From Lysinibacillus fusiformis (GTDB lineage: Bacteria > Bacillota > Bacilli > Bacillales_A > Planococcaceae): a DNA stretch of 44,121 bases. The notes under the pieces are model-generated. The model had not been told where the DNA came from and searched no databases. It saw nothing but the letters and a program-made list of their open reading frames with translations. Made by a program: the position numbers and the translations under genes. The DNA lies in NCBI GenBank assembly GCA_030027265.1, contig JASENG010000024.1, positions 1 through 44,121 on the forward strand. The letters are read 5' to 3'. Below are positions 24,925-33,230 of this stretch, piece by piece. Each line of letters opens with the position of its first letter. Position 1 is the stretch's first letter.

Positions 24925-25177
24925 AAATCCTTAACTCTTCTCATGTATTACTTCACCTCTATGTCAGATTTCATCTTTTTAGAGTGACAATCTGAAGTTG
25001 TTATGCGTTCACTCACTTTTTATAACTAACCAATCAAGAGAATAAAATATAGGGCATCTAACCCTCCCTCACACCACACTAATGACAACATACGTATCTA
25101 AGGTGTTTTACAACCCACAGCATAGTCGAGTGCCTCCATTAATAAAGGTAAGAAGGCGGTCACCTATAAATAATTCT
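24925..25177. other. Intergenic region between prepilin remnant and galU
   Basis: No gene is supported. A very short minus-strand frame (MRRVKDL) with GAGGTGAAG upstream overlaps the start of the prepilin remnant and may be the end of another lost gene. GCCTCC and GAAGGC segments near 25130-25160 could pair weakly, but no clear terminator for galU is seen. Confidence 0.4.
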
Positions 25178-26062
25178 TTATTTTGCTTCTATGTTTGATT
25201 CATTTATCTTTGCTATCAAATATTCCAATAATTCCCCACGAATTTCATCATTTTCAAGTGCGAAATCAATTGTCGTTTTGACAAAGCCAATTTTTTCCCC
25301 TACATCATATCGTTTGCCTTCAAAGTCATAGGCGTATACTTTTTGGCTTTCATTTAATTTTTGGATGGCATCCGTTAACTGGATTTCTCCACCTGCCCCA
25401 GTTTCTTGAAGAGAAAGGAATTCGAAAATTTCAGGTGTTAGTACATAACGCCCCATAATGGCAAGGTTTGACGGAGCAGTTCCTTGCTTCGGTTTTTCTA
25501 CGAAGTTACTCACTTCGTAAAGTCGGTCGTTTGACGAAATCGGATCGATAATGCCATAACGGTGTGTTTCGTTGTCTGGAACTGTTTGTACACCAATCAC
25601 CGAAGAGCCTGTTTCGTTATATTGATTGATTAATTGTTTTGTACAAGGTACTTCAGCTTGTACGATATCGTCTCCAAGCAAGACTGCAAATGGTTCGTCC
25701 CCGATGAAATTACGTGCACACCAAACAGCATGTCCTAACCCTTTTGGTTCCTTTTGACGGATATAGTGTATTTCTACCTTTGAGGACTGATTTACTTTTT
25801 CTAATAGCTCAAGCTTGCCTTTTTCTTTTAAATTTTCTTCCAACTCGAAATTGCGATCGAAATGGTCTTCGATAGCTCGCTTCCCTTTACCTGTTACGAT
25901 AATAATGTCTTCAATCCCGGAAGCGATGGCTTCTTCAATGATATATTCGATTGTTGGTCTATCTACAATTGGAAGCATTTCTTTTGGCATTGCTTTCGTT
26001 GCTGGCAGGAATCTTGTCCCTAACCCTGCTGCTGGTATAATTGCTTTTTTAACCTTTTTCAT
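25178..26062 (-). CDS. galU: UTP--glucose-1-phosphate uridylyltransferase
   Basis: The enzyme makes UDP-glucose, the precursor for UDP-GlcA (Ugd in this locus) and other UDP-sugars. The 294-residue protein has the GalU/GtaB signature [20 protein letters not shown] followed by [20 protein letters not shown], the [13 protein letters not shown] metal site, YGIIDPI, VEKP and GEIQLTDAI. The ribosome binding site is AAAGGATGA. It follows pgi by 26 bp. Bacillales carry a housekeeping gtaB elsewhere, so this is probably the pathway-dedicated copy. Confidence 0.95.
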   Translation of the reverse strand: MKKVKKAIIPAAGLGTRFLPATKAMPKEMLPIVDRPTIEYIIEEAIASGIEDIIIVTGKGKRAIEDHFDRNFELEENLKEKGKLELLEKVNQSSKVEIHYIRQKEPKGLGHAVWCARNFIGDEPFAVLLGDDIVQAEVPCTKQLINQYNETGSSVIGVQTVPDNETHRYGIIDPISSNDRLYEVSNFVEKPKQGTAPSNLAIMGRYVLTPEIFEFLSLQETGAGGEIQLTDAIQKLNESQKVYAYDFEGKRYDVGEKIGFVKTTIDFALENDEIRGELLEYLIAKINESNIEAK

Positions 26063-26088
26063 AAATAGTCATCCTTTCAGGACAATAG

Positions 26089-27369
26089 TTATTTCTTAAG
26101 TAGCTCAAGCATTTTATTTTTGTATGCTTCGACACCTGGTTGGTCAAATGGATTAACTTCTAAAAGATACGCACTCATCGCACACGCCTTCATAAAGAAA
26201 TAAATTAAATAGCCTAAGTGATATTCATCTAGTTTTGCCAGTTCAAGCTGGATTACTGGAACGCCGCCTTCTGCATGGGCTAAGGCAGTACCTTGTTTCG
26301 AAGTAGCGTTAATTTCATTAAAACTACGGTCTGTTAAATAGTTTAGTAGATCTTCATTTCGCGCATCAAAAGGTACAGCGTAATCATCGTTTATCTCATG
26401 AAAATGAAGCAATGTTTCAAATAAAATGGGGCTTCCATCTTGTATAAATTGACCAATAGCATGTAAATCGGTTGAGTAATTTACGGTTGCCGGGAACAAG
26501 CCTCTTTGGTCTTTTCCTTCACTTTCACCAAATAATTGTTTCCACCAATCATGGAAGTTGGCTAATGCCGGTTCAAAGGAGGCTAATAATTCAACTTTAT
26601 AGCCTAGTGTGTATAAGGCATGCCGAATTACCGCATAGCGATAGGCTTCATTCTGCTCTAGGTCTTCTTCTTTTAATAAAGCAGCAGCTTCTTTCGATCC
26701 TGCTAGTAATTGTCTGATCTCTACACCTGACACCGCTATCGGCAACAGACCTACTGGTGTTAGGACTGAATATCTTCCACCAATATTAGATGGTATAAAA
26801 AATTGACGGTAATTATGCTCTACTGCCATTTCTCGAAGTAACCCAGATTCAGGATCAGTTGTCACAATAATACGTTGTGTAGCAGCTTCACCGTATCGAT
26901 CTTCCATATATTGCCGTAATACACGGAACGCTAACGCAGGCTCCATTGTTGATCCAGATTTTGAAATGACGTTGATATAAACATCTTTATCTTGGAGACT
27001 AGTTAATAGCTGATTGATATAAGCTCCACTCATGTTTTGTCCAACATATACGACTTCTATTCCATTGGGCTGTTTGCCGAAGTATGGCGTTAAGGCATCC
27101 TGAATGGCTTTTGCCCCTAAGTAAGAGCCTCCTACCCCAATGACTACCAATACATCTGCATTTGCCTTAATCTCATTCGCTACTGCTAGAATTGAATGGA
27201 TCAGGTTTTCATTATCCTCTAACGGCGCATTCAACCATCCTGTTGCTTCATCCTTTGACTCTTCTAAATGATGATGAATGGATGCTACAGATGACTTGTA
27301 TTTCGAATAGTCAATATTCAAAAATTGTTCATTTAAAATCGTAGTTTGGAGTAATTGTGTTGGCATCAT
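26089..27369 (-). CDS. pgi: Glucose-6-phosphate isomerase of the polysaccharide locus
   Basis: The enzyme interconverts fructose-6-P and glucose-6-P, feeding glucose-1-P to GalU and RfbA. The 427-residue protein is slightly shorter than B. subtilis Pgi (about 450). VLVVIGVGGSYLGAKAIQDA and INVISKSGSTMEPALAFRVL form the sugar-isomerase phosphate site, and SNIGGRYSVLTPVGLLPIAV is the Pgi signature. The N-terminal 60 residues differ noticeably from housekeeping Pgi as I remember it, so this is probably a second, locus-specific copy. The third codon of the open frame (ATG) is chosen because AAAGG lies six bases upstream. It is spaced 26-32 bp from galU and the dehydratase. Confidence 0.93.
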   Translation of the reverse strand: MMPTQLLQTTILNEQFLNIDYSKYKSSVASIHHHLEESKDEATGWLNAPLEDNENLIHSILAVANEIKANADVLVVIGVGGSYLGAKAIQDALTPYFGKQPNGIEVVYVGQNMSGAYINQLLTSLQDKDVYINVISKSGSTMEPALAFRVLRQYMEDRYGEAATQRIIVTTDPESGLLREMAVEHNYRQFFIPSNIGGRYSVLTPVGLLPIAVSGVEIRQLLAGSKEAAALLKEEDLEQNEAYRYAVIRHALYTLGYKVELLASFEPALANFHDWWKQLFGESEGKDQRGLFPATVNYSTDLHAIGQFIQDGSPILFETLLHFHEINDDYAVPFDARNEDLLNYLTDRSFNEINATSKQGTALAHAEGGVPVIQLELAKLDEYHLGYLIYFFMKACAMSAYLLEVNPFDQPGVEAYKNKMLELLKK

Positions 27370-27401
27370 CTTCATCCTTTTCTTTTTCTTCTTTATTTCC
27401 T

Positions 27402-29240
27402 TTATACCGGAACTTTTAGGTTGTCTCTTTTTGAGCTGAGCCCCTTGTTATTTGCTACAGCGACAATTTCTTCCTTAATCTCATCGATTTCAAGACATTG
27501 CAGCTTCACTAATAGTTCTTGAAGATCTTCTGTCTCTAAGGCCGTTGCTTTACCAATATGAATTTTCGGATAGATATGCTTTTCTTGAATTTCCTCTGGC
27601 TTTAAAAGCTCTTCATACATTTTTTCGCCTGGTCGAATACCTGAGAATTCAATTTGGATTTCATCTTTTTTAAATCCAGACAGACGGATTAAGTTCTTCG
27701 CCAAGTCCACAATCTTCACAGGCTCTCCCATATCCAGTACGAATACTTCGCCGCCCCGGGCTAATGTTCCTGCCTGTAAGACTAAACGTGAAGCTTCCGG
27801 AATCGTCATAAAGTATCTTGTCATATCCGGGTGCGTTACTGTTACCGGTCCTCCAGCAGCAATCTGTGCTTTAAATCTAGGTACGACACTGCCGCGTGAT
27901 CCAAGGACGTTCCCGAATCGTACAGCTGCAAATGTTGTACTGCTGCGAGTAGCCAGGTTCTGAATAACCATTTCGGCTATACGCTTTGTTGCCCCCATGA
28001 CGTTCGGTGGGTTGACCGCTTTATCTGTTGACACTAGGACAAAGTTGGAAACTCCCCATTCGTGTGCTGCATCTGCTACATTTTTTGTACCAAACACATT
28101 GTTTTTCACCGCTTCCCGCGGGTTATATTCCATTAATGGGACATGCTTGTGTGCTGCTGCGTGATAAATAACATCCGGTAAATGGGAACCTATTACCTCA
28201 AAGATACGTTCTCTATCTTGTACATCCGCAATAATCGGGAGTATTTCCGTGATTCCATTATTCAGTTTTTCGTTCAGCTCCATATGAATTGTATAGATGG
28301 AGTTTTCGCCGTGACCAAGCAATAATAGCTTTCTCGGGTTGAACTTCATGACCTGGCGGCAAATTTCAGAACCGATCGAGCCGCCCGCACCTGTCACTAG
28401 AATCGTTTTGTTTGTTAGTTTATTCGAAATGGCCACCATATCAAGCTTCACTTCATCGCGGCCTAGTAAATCTTCTATCTTTACATCCTGCATATCGTTG
28501 ACGGATACTTTTCCTGTGATGACATCTTCAACATTTGGCATAATTTTAACCGTCGCTTTTGTAGTTGCACATACTTCATAAATATGATGTATGCCAAACT
28601 TGCCAAGGGACGGAATCGCTAAAATGATTTCCTCGATATTCAATTCTTCCACAAGCTGCGGAATATCTTCAGTTGTTCCACTAACCTTTACACCCATTAA
28701 TGTTAAGTTTTGCTTTGTTGGATCATCATCCACAAAGGCAACGGGCTTATACTCTGGGGTTGGATTCGTATTCATGCTTTTCGCCAGGATTGTTCCAGCT
28801 TTTCCGGCGCCAACAATCAGCACGCTTTTTAAATCACCATGGGGTTTTATAGTTGTCCGATCATGGACGATACGTAAGATAAAACGGGACCCGCCTATCA
28901 TGACAATGTGAAGCAACCAAGTGATAGCCATTAGACGGAAGTAAATATCATGTCCAACAAACAATTGGACTAAACTTGCTGATACGATTGAAATTGTCAC
29001 TGCGTAGAAAATTGTCATTAACTCTCGAACGGAAGCGACACTCCAAATCCGATCATACAGATGGAAAAAGTGAGCTGCGATATGGTGGCTGATTAATAAA
29101 GTAAACGAGCTAATCAGTATTAATGTATTCGCGTAAATATTAAGTGAGGGGTGTAAAAGCCAGTAACAAAAGAAGATGGCTGTGAGAACTATGATTGAGT
29201 CTAATATAAAAAAGGCTGTATAACGTTGCTTGTAATTCAT
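27402..29240 (-). CDS. Membrane UDP-GlcNAc 4,6-dehydratase (CapD/EpsC/PglF family)
   Basis: The 612-residue protein has four N-terminal transmembrane helices (about 8-115), a CoA-binding-like Rossmann domain (VLIVGAGKAGTILAKSMNTN) and a second NAD-binding catalytic domain beginning ILVTGAGGSIGSEICRQV. STDKAVNPPNVMGATKR holds the active-site Met-Lys that replaces the SDR Tyr in this family; AVRFGNVLGSRGSVVPRF follows. It converts UDP-GlcNAc to the UDP-4-keto-6-deoxy sugar, the substrate of the PglE-type aminotransferase further down the operon. It is the fourth gene from the operon's start, after chain-length regulator, kinase and phosphatase as in Bacillus/staphylococcal EPS loci. A candidate promoter lies about 100 bp upstream. 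Confidence 0.93.
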   Translation of the reverse strand: MNYKQRYTAFFILDSIIVLTAIFFCYWLLHPSLNIYANTLILISSFTLLISHHIAAHFFHLYDRIWSVASVRELMTIFYAVTISIVSASLVQLFVGHDIYFRLMAITWLLHIVMIGGSRFILRIVHDRTTIKPHGDLKSVLIVGAGKAGTILAKSMNTNPTPEYKPVAFVDDDPTKQNLTLMGVKVSGTTEDIPQLVEELNIEEIILAIPSLGKFGIHHIYEVCATTKATVKIMPNVEDVITGKVSVNDMQDVKIEDLLGRDEVKLDMVAISNKLTNKTILVTGAGGSIGSEICRQVMKFNPRKLLLLGHGENSIYTIHMELNEKLNNGITEILPIIADVQDRERIFEVIGSHLPDVIYHAAAHKHVPLMEYNPREAVKNNVFGTKNVADAAHEWGVSNFVLVSTDKAVNPPNVMGATKRIAEMVIQNLATRSSTTFAAVRFGNVLGSRGSVVPRFKAQIAAGGPVTVTHPDMTRYFMTIPEASRLVLQAGTLARGGEVFVLDMGEPVKIVDLAKNLIRLSGFKKDEIQIEFSGIRPGEKMYEELLKPEEIQEKHIYPKIHIGKATALETEDLQELLVKLQCLEIDEIKEEIVAVANNKGLSSKRDNLKVPV

Positions 29241-29338
29241 TCATTTCCCCTCTTTCAAGTAGTGAAGATTCATATAAACATAGATGGAATACTACATTTT
29301 TCATAGCAATAAAACGCACAGGAGTCCATCTTACCTAG

Positions 29339-29366
29339 ATTATACCAATTAATTGGAAAGAATCAA
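29339..29366 (-). promoter_or_regulatory. Internal sigma-A promoter with a palindrome in its spacer
   Basis: On the minus strand TTGATT (29361-29366), a 16-bp spacer and an exact TATAAT (29339-29344) precede the dehydratase by about 100 bp. The spacer contains the perfect 12-bp palindrome CCAATTAATTGG (29345-29356), a likely repressor site. A second inverted repeat, TATACT...AGTATA, lies at 29383-29400. This would drive the biosynthetic genes separately from the regulatory trio. Confidence 0.55.
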
Positions 29367-29437
29367 ATAGTTATACGAATATTATACTAAATAAAGTATA
29401 AAATTTGACATAAATGAGAGAAAATGAACGAAAAGAC

Positions 29438-30202
29438 TTATATGATTTGCCACCATTTTTTCTTCTTGATTTCCTCTGGTTCTAGTAAAATGAACGGCTG
29501 ATTTTCTACGATTCTTTCATTATTCTCGAGGAACAGATCAACTGTATTGTTTAATTTTTGTTTCTCCAAATACGACAAACCCTCATCAAATAAAAATGGA
29601 CGAGTTGTTAAGTTATGAACATCCGAGCCATACGTATGAACTAAATTTGCTTTTACTAAATCCAACGATAGTTTTTCCACTTGTTTCCCAAAATGCCCAG
29701 CTAGACTGCCTGCCGTAATCTGTGCAACGGCACCGGCACGCACTAATCGCTCCAGTCGCTCCGGCTTTTCCGCGATTCCTTTGTTGCGCTCAGGGTGTGC
29801 AATAATGGGCGTAATTCCTTCTGCAATGAGCGCATCCACTATATTCTTTGTATATTTCGGTACATGACTAGAAGGCAATTCCAGCAGTAAATACTGAGAA
29901 TTTGCCAAAGTGTGTATTTGATTTGTTTTTAGTAGGTCTACGATATTTTCTACTAGTCTTACTTCATGACCAGTATACACTATTATATCAATATTGTGTT
30001 CATCCAATTTCTGTTTAAGTAGTTCAATTTGCTCACTCACCACATCATATTTCACATCATATTGAGGATGTTTACTATGAGATGTAGCAATAATCTTCGA
30101 AATCCCCTCTTTTTTTGCTATTTCTAATAGTCCCATTGTCTCTTCTAATGATTTTGAACCATCATCCACACCCCATAAAATATGGCTATGCATATCTAGC
30201 AT
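29438..30202 (-). CDS. PHP-family protein-tyrosine phosphatase (CpsB/CapC/YwqE)
   Basis: The 254-residue manganese-dependent phosphatase removes phosphate from the C-terminal tyrosine cluster of the BY-kinase and so resets polymer-length control. MLDMHSHILWGVDDGSKS carries the H-x-H metal motif; ATSHSKHPQYDV, TGHEVRL, IAHPERNKGI and GSDVHNL supply the other histidine/aspartate ligands of the PHP fold. ATG is chosen with AAGGGAG eight bases before it; the frame opens three codons earlier at a GTG touching the Shine-Dalgarno. A terminator lies between the kinase stop and this start. Confidence 0.93.
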   Translation of the reverse strand: MLDMHSHILWGVDDGSKSLEETMGLLEIAKKEGISKIIATSHSKHPQYDVKYDVVSEQIELLKQKLDEHNIDIIVYTGHEVRLVENIVDLLKTNQIHTLANSQYLLLELPSSHVPKYTKNIVDALIAEGITPIIAHPERNKGIAEKPERLERLVRAGAVAQITAGSLAGHFGKQVEKLSLDLVKANLVHTYGSDVHNLTTRPFLFDEGLSYLEKQKLNNTVDLFLENNERIVENQPFILLEPEEIKKKKWWQII

Positions 30203-30236
30203 CGTTTCCACTCCCTTTTGAGATAAAAAGAAGAGT

Positions 30237-30258
30237 AAAAAGACACGAATGTGTGTCT
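30237..30258 (-). terminator. Intra-operon terminator/attenuator after the BY-kinase gene
   Basis: On the minus strand AGACAC, a six-base loop and GTGTCT are followed by TTTTT, directly after the kinase stop. Outer arms AGAGTAA/TTACTCT (30232-30268) can extend the fold. It would reduce read-through from the regulatory genes into the biosynthetic genes. Confidence 0.6.
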
Positions 30259-30261
30259 CTA

Positions 30262-30969
30262 TTACTCTTCTATACCATAATAGTGATAATAATAGTGATC
30301 ACGCTCAAACGCATAATTGTTCATAATGACCCCTAATATATTTGCTTTTGACTTTGTTAATGCTTCTTTTGCTTTTAAAACGCCGTCTTTTTCCGCTTCA
30401 CCAGCATTCACTACAAGTACAGTTCCATCGCATTTATTCGACAAAATTTGCGCATCTGCCACCGATAAAACAGGCGGTGCATCAAAAATGATCATATCAA
30501 ATTGCGCTGAAAGCTCTTCTATTAGTGAATCCATAGTCTTAGAAGTTAAAAGCTCTGCTGGATTTGGCGGAATCGGTCCACTTGGTATGATGGAGAGATT
30601 TTCAACAGCTGTATTTTGAATCACTGTATTCAAATCACTTTGTCTTGTTAGGAGACTCGATAAGCCTTGTCCATTTTTCACGCCGAATGTATGATGGGCA
30701 GTCGGTTTTCTCATATCCGCATCAATCATCAATACTTTTTTGCCTTCTTGGGCAAAAACAACCCCAATATTGGAAGAGTTTGTTGATTTCCCTTCACCTG
30801 GCGTAGATGAAGTGACCAGTAATGTTTTTAAATCTTGATCTGGCATGGAGAAGTTTATATTTGTACGAATTGTTCGAAATTGTTCCGAGACGATGGATTT
30901 CGGATTCGCTACAGTGATTAACTTACGAGCCATTGTTGAGGATTTTTGCACTTTTTTCTTCTTAAACAT
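30262..30969 (-). CDS. Bacterial tyrosine kinase of the EPS system (CapB/EpsB/YwqD)
   Basis: The 235-residue cytoplasmic BY-kinase needs the adjacent membrane protein as activator. Walker A is [14 protein letters not shown] (about 54-67), Walker A' is [12 protein letters not shown] (about 79-90) and Walker B is [18 protein letters not shown]. The C-terminus [12 protein letters not shown] is the autophosphorylated tyrosine cluster. [13 protein letters not shown] is the usual activation and oligomerisation region. The first codons overlap the chain-length gene by 8 bp. The phosphorylation state governs polymer length and can modify UDP-sugar dehydrogenases and other targets. Confidence 0.95.
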   Translation of the reverse strand: MFKKKKVQKSSTMARKLITVANPKSIVSEQFRTIRTNINFSMPDQDLKTLLVTSSTPGEGKSTNSSNIGVVFAQEGKKVLMIDADMRKPTAHHTFGVKNGQGLSSLLTRQSDLNTVIQNTAVENLSIIPSGPIPPNPAELLTSKTMDSLIEELSAQFDMIIFDAPPVLSVADAQILSNKCDGTVLVVNAGEAEKDGVLKAKEALTKSKANILGVIMNNYAFERDHYYYHYYGIEE

Positions 30970-31717
30970 TTCCTACATCCTCTCCGCCTCTTCTACGTTG
31001 AATGGAAGCAATCCCCGCTCCTGCTTCACTATCCGAAATCGGGCTAATGAATCCAAGAATCGGCAAGTCCAATACTTCTTCCACATCTTGCTCTGTTTTA
31101 ATGGTTGTATCCAAATATTCCAGTACAAATGCGAGTCCCACACCGAGCATTAAACCGATGACTGCTGCAATGGCAATGTTGAGCATTTTATTTGGCTTTA
31201 CTGGAGCAGGATTTTCACCCATTACTGCTGGTGATAAAATATTCACGTTATTGACGCTCATTAACTCAGGGATTTCTTCTTTAAATACTTGCGCTACCGT
31301 ATTCGCAATATCCACTGCAACCCCTGGTCTTTCTTCCTGCACCGAAATATTGACAACCTGTGAATTGCTTTCGTTTGATACCGTGATTTTGTCTGATAGT
31401 TGATTCACCGTTAAATCCAAGTCTAATCGTTCGTTAACGATGGATAGAATCGCCGGACTTTTGATGATGACATTATATGTATTAATTAATTGTAGATTGG
31501 CTTGAATTTCAGCGGTTTCAATCGATTGCTGCTGCTGGTCTGCCGCAGTATTTTGTTGATTTACTAGGATTTGTGTTTTCGCTTCATAAATCGGTGTTAA
31601 ATAGTAAAAACTGATACCTGCCGCGATGATCATAGCTACTAAAGTTAAACCAATGATTAACTTTACTCTTTTTCTCAATGTTTTAAATATATCTTGCAAG
31701 CTAATTGTTTCTTCCAC
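30962..31717 (-). CDS. Wzz-type chain-length regulator/kinase activator (CapA/EpsA/YwqC)
   Basis: The 251-residue membrane protein has transmembrane helices at about 18-40 ([20 protein letters not shown]) and 175-200 ([20 protein letters not shown]). The extracytoplasmic part contains a Gln-rich stretch ([20 protein letters not shown]), and the Wzz signature [12 protein letters not shown] precedes TM2. The cytoplasmic tail ([20 protein letters not shown]) activates the BY-kinase. It is the first gene of the locus; its promoter should lie in the 118-bp divergent gap to the VanZ-like gene. Confidence 0.93.
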   Translation of the reverse strand: MEETISLQDIFKTLRKRVKLIIGLTLVAMIIAAGISFYYLTPIYEAKTQILVNQQNTAADQQQQSIETAEIQANLQLINTYNVIIKSPAILSIVNERLDLDLTVNQLSDKITVSNESNSQVVNISVQEERPGVAVDIANTVAQVFKEEIPELMSVNNVNILSPAVMGENPAPVKPNKMLNIAIAAVIGLMLGVGLAFVLEYLDTTIKTEQDVEEVLDLPILGFISPISDSEAGAGIASIQRRRGGEDVGNV

Positions 31718-31835
31718 TGGTTCATCTCCTCAAGGTGTCACAGCATCACTTTTCATCTCCAGGGATAACCTATCTCGTATAGGAAATTGGATATAAAAAT
31801 TGATTTTTGGGAATTTTTAGGTGTAAAATTGATAT

Positions 31836-32327
31836 ATGAAAAAATCACTATATCTCTTGTTATTCCTTTTATTGCTTTTTTTATTCTTCTCTTCAAGTCA
31901 AACCTATGAAGAACAGTCACTCATCGAGAGCTTAAAGCAACGGCTTCCAAATAGACCATTCGAAAGCTTGCTGGCAAGTCTCCAAATTCCTTATGGACAT
32001 AGTCTAGTATCCGTTGATGAGCGTGGCTATTATCATTTTATCGAATTTCTGATTCGAAAGGGCGCACATGTTGTCCTATTTGGATTAGTCGGACTCACAT
32101 GGTTTCTACTATTAAGCAAATTAAAACCATTTGTTCGTCTTCCTCTGGCAATCGTTTTGACATTTCTTTGTGCAGGCCTTGACGAATATCATCAGTCGAT
32201 CACAGGCGGTCGAACTCCTACATTTCGCGATGTCTTGCTGGATGTAGCCGGTGCCTGTCTTTTTATACTAACCTTTGTTTCTGTCCACTGGGTTTTAAGG
32301 AAGAAAAGAAAAAATTCAATGATTTAA
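31836..32327 (+). CDS. VanZ-family membrane protein
   Basis: The 163-residue protein has an N-terminal hydrophobic segment (SLYLLLFLLLLFLFFSSSQ) and three more helices (about 75-95, 103-122 and 135-153). RKGAHVVLFGLVGLTWF and LTFLCAGLDEYHQSITGGRT then FRDVLLDVAGA are the VanZ hallmarks (K-x-x-H, D-E-x-x-Q, R-x-x-x-x-x-D). VanZ proteins give low-level teicoplanin resistance in enterococci, and homologues are common beside EPS/envelope loci with unclear roles. It is transcribed divergently from the EPS operon. The site before the ATG is poor (AGGTG about 13 bases away). Confidence 0.88.
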   Translation: MKKSLYLLLFLLLLFLFFSSSQTYEEQSLIESLKQRLPNRPFESLLASLQIPYGHSLVSVDERGYYHFIEFLIRKGAHVVLFGLVGLTWFLLLSKLKPFVRLPLAIVLTFLCAGLDEYHQSITGGRTPTFRDVLLDVAGACLFILTFVSVHWVLRKKRKNSMI

Positions 32328-32359
32328 TGGAAAGCGAAATTTTTCGCTTTCCATTTTTA
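32327..32359. terminator. Bidirectional terminator between convergent genes
   Basis: ATGGAAAGCGAAA and TTTCGCTTTCCAT form a perfect 13-bp stem with a two-base centre followed by TTTTTAT. It overlaps the VanZ stop codon and adjoins the stop of the minus-strand gene. Confidence 0.88.
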
Positions 32360-33115
32360 TAATGCGCCTTTAACTTGACTTAAAAGATTATCACGGCGTG
32401 TTTCTTTCATTGCTTCGTATTCATCTCTGAAGCTTTGGGCATGGGATTTGTCAAACCCGTTTGTTGTCAGATCACTTTCAACAATACCGATTAAGCTGTT
32501 AAATGCCGCATCTGTACTTGCCTCAAGCCCTTCGGCAGCCCCCATGTATTTGTTATAGAAATAACCGATACTGATGCTTTCGCCATTCGCTTTTTTCGTA
32601 GAGTACTCAGCTTTGGCATTGGCTACAAGTCCATTAATACGTGCATTGGCCTGCGTTTGTAATGCTTCAAGTGCTGGTCGATACTTGTCTTTAATCGACT
32701 TCACTGAAGGTTTTTCGCTAGGCTGTACAGATTCGTTTGTTGACGAACCAGGCTTTTCCGTTGCTGTGTTATTACTAGTCGAAGTAGATGAGCTTCCTTG
32801 GGTTTCACTAGATTGTTCAGTACCCTCTGTTGAAGTGGAAGCTGAATCCGAGTTGCCCCCTGTATTAGAAGCAAGTTCACCTGCACTTTTTTCTACGACA
32901 TTCCCTTCTTTGTCAATCGTAATTTCTGTGCCATCCGGCAGCTCAACCACATAATCGTCTTCCACGATTTCATCGACTTTTTCATCGGCAACATCATAGG
33001 TTTTAAATTTAAACTCATAAAGCGCATATCCGCCACCTAGCACGACAAGAAGAACGACAACAAGCAATACATAAACCCACCATCTCTTCTTTTTTTTGCG
33101 TTTTGTTTTTTCCAT
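32357..33115 (-). CDS. Single-pass membrane protein with Ser/Thr-rich linker and helical C-terminal domain
   Basis: The 252-residue protein has no recognised family. A very basic start (MEKTKRKKKKRWW) and one transmembrane helix (VYVLLVVVLLVVLGGGYALY) imply a cytoplasmic N-terminus and extracellular body. Residues about 38-75 form a small acidic domain (VVELPDGTEITIDKEGN), about 80-140 a low-complexity Ser/Thr/Asn/Glu linker, and about 140-252 a helical domain (KYRPALEALQTQANARINGL ... FRDEYEAMKETRRDNLLSQV). The linker suggests it spans the wall. Position between EPS and S-layer genes hints at an envelope role. The ribosome binding site AGGAACC is weak. Confidence 0.8.
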   Translation of the reverse strand: MEKTKRKKKKRWWVYVLLVVVLLVVLGGGYALYEFKFKTYDVADEKVDEIVEDDYVVELPDGTEITIDKEGNVVEKSAGELASNTGGNSDSASTSTEGTEQSSETQGSSSTSTSNNTATEKPGSSTNESVQPSEKPSVKSIKDKYRPALEALQTQANARINGLVANAKAEYSTKKANGESISIGYFYNKYMGAAEGLEASTDAAFNSLIGIVESDLTTNGFDKSHAQSFRDEYEAMKETRRDNLLSQVKGAL

Positions 33116-33168
33116 AGGAACCTCATTTCCTTCAATAGTAAAACTTGGTAAGAATGCTTCATCATTGA

Positions 33169-33200
33169 AATTCCCCAGAACACCCGTGTTCTGGGGAATT
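33169..33200. terminator. Strong hairpin after the large SLH gene
   Basis: AATTCCCCAGAACAC and GTGTTCTGGGGAATT form a perfect 15-bp stem around a two-base centre, 31 bases past the stop of the minus-strand SLH gene. The T-run is weak (TTTC), so it may be a stabilising 3' end as much as a terminator. The stability would suit an abundant surface-protein mRNA. Confidence 0.6.
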
Positions 33201-33230
33201 AGTTAAAGAATGTAGACTTTTTAAATTTTA

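Noticed and set aside
9386..31717. Prophage or integrative element spanning the polysaccharide locus
   Set aside because: No integrase, attachment-site repeats, tRNA or phage structural genes are seen; gene order is that of a standard Wzx/Wzy locus.
33169..33200. Operator for the neighbouring genes
   Set aside because: The perfect inverted repeat lies just after a stop codon between same-strand genes, so a 3'-end structure is the simpler explanation.
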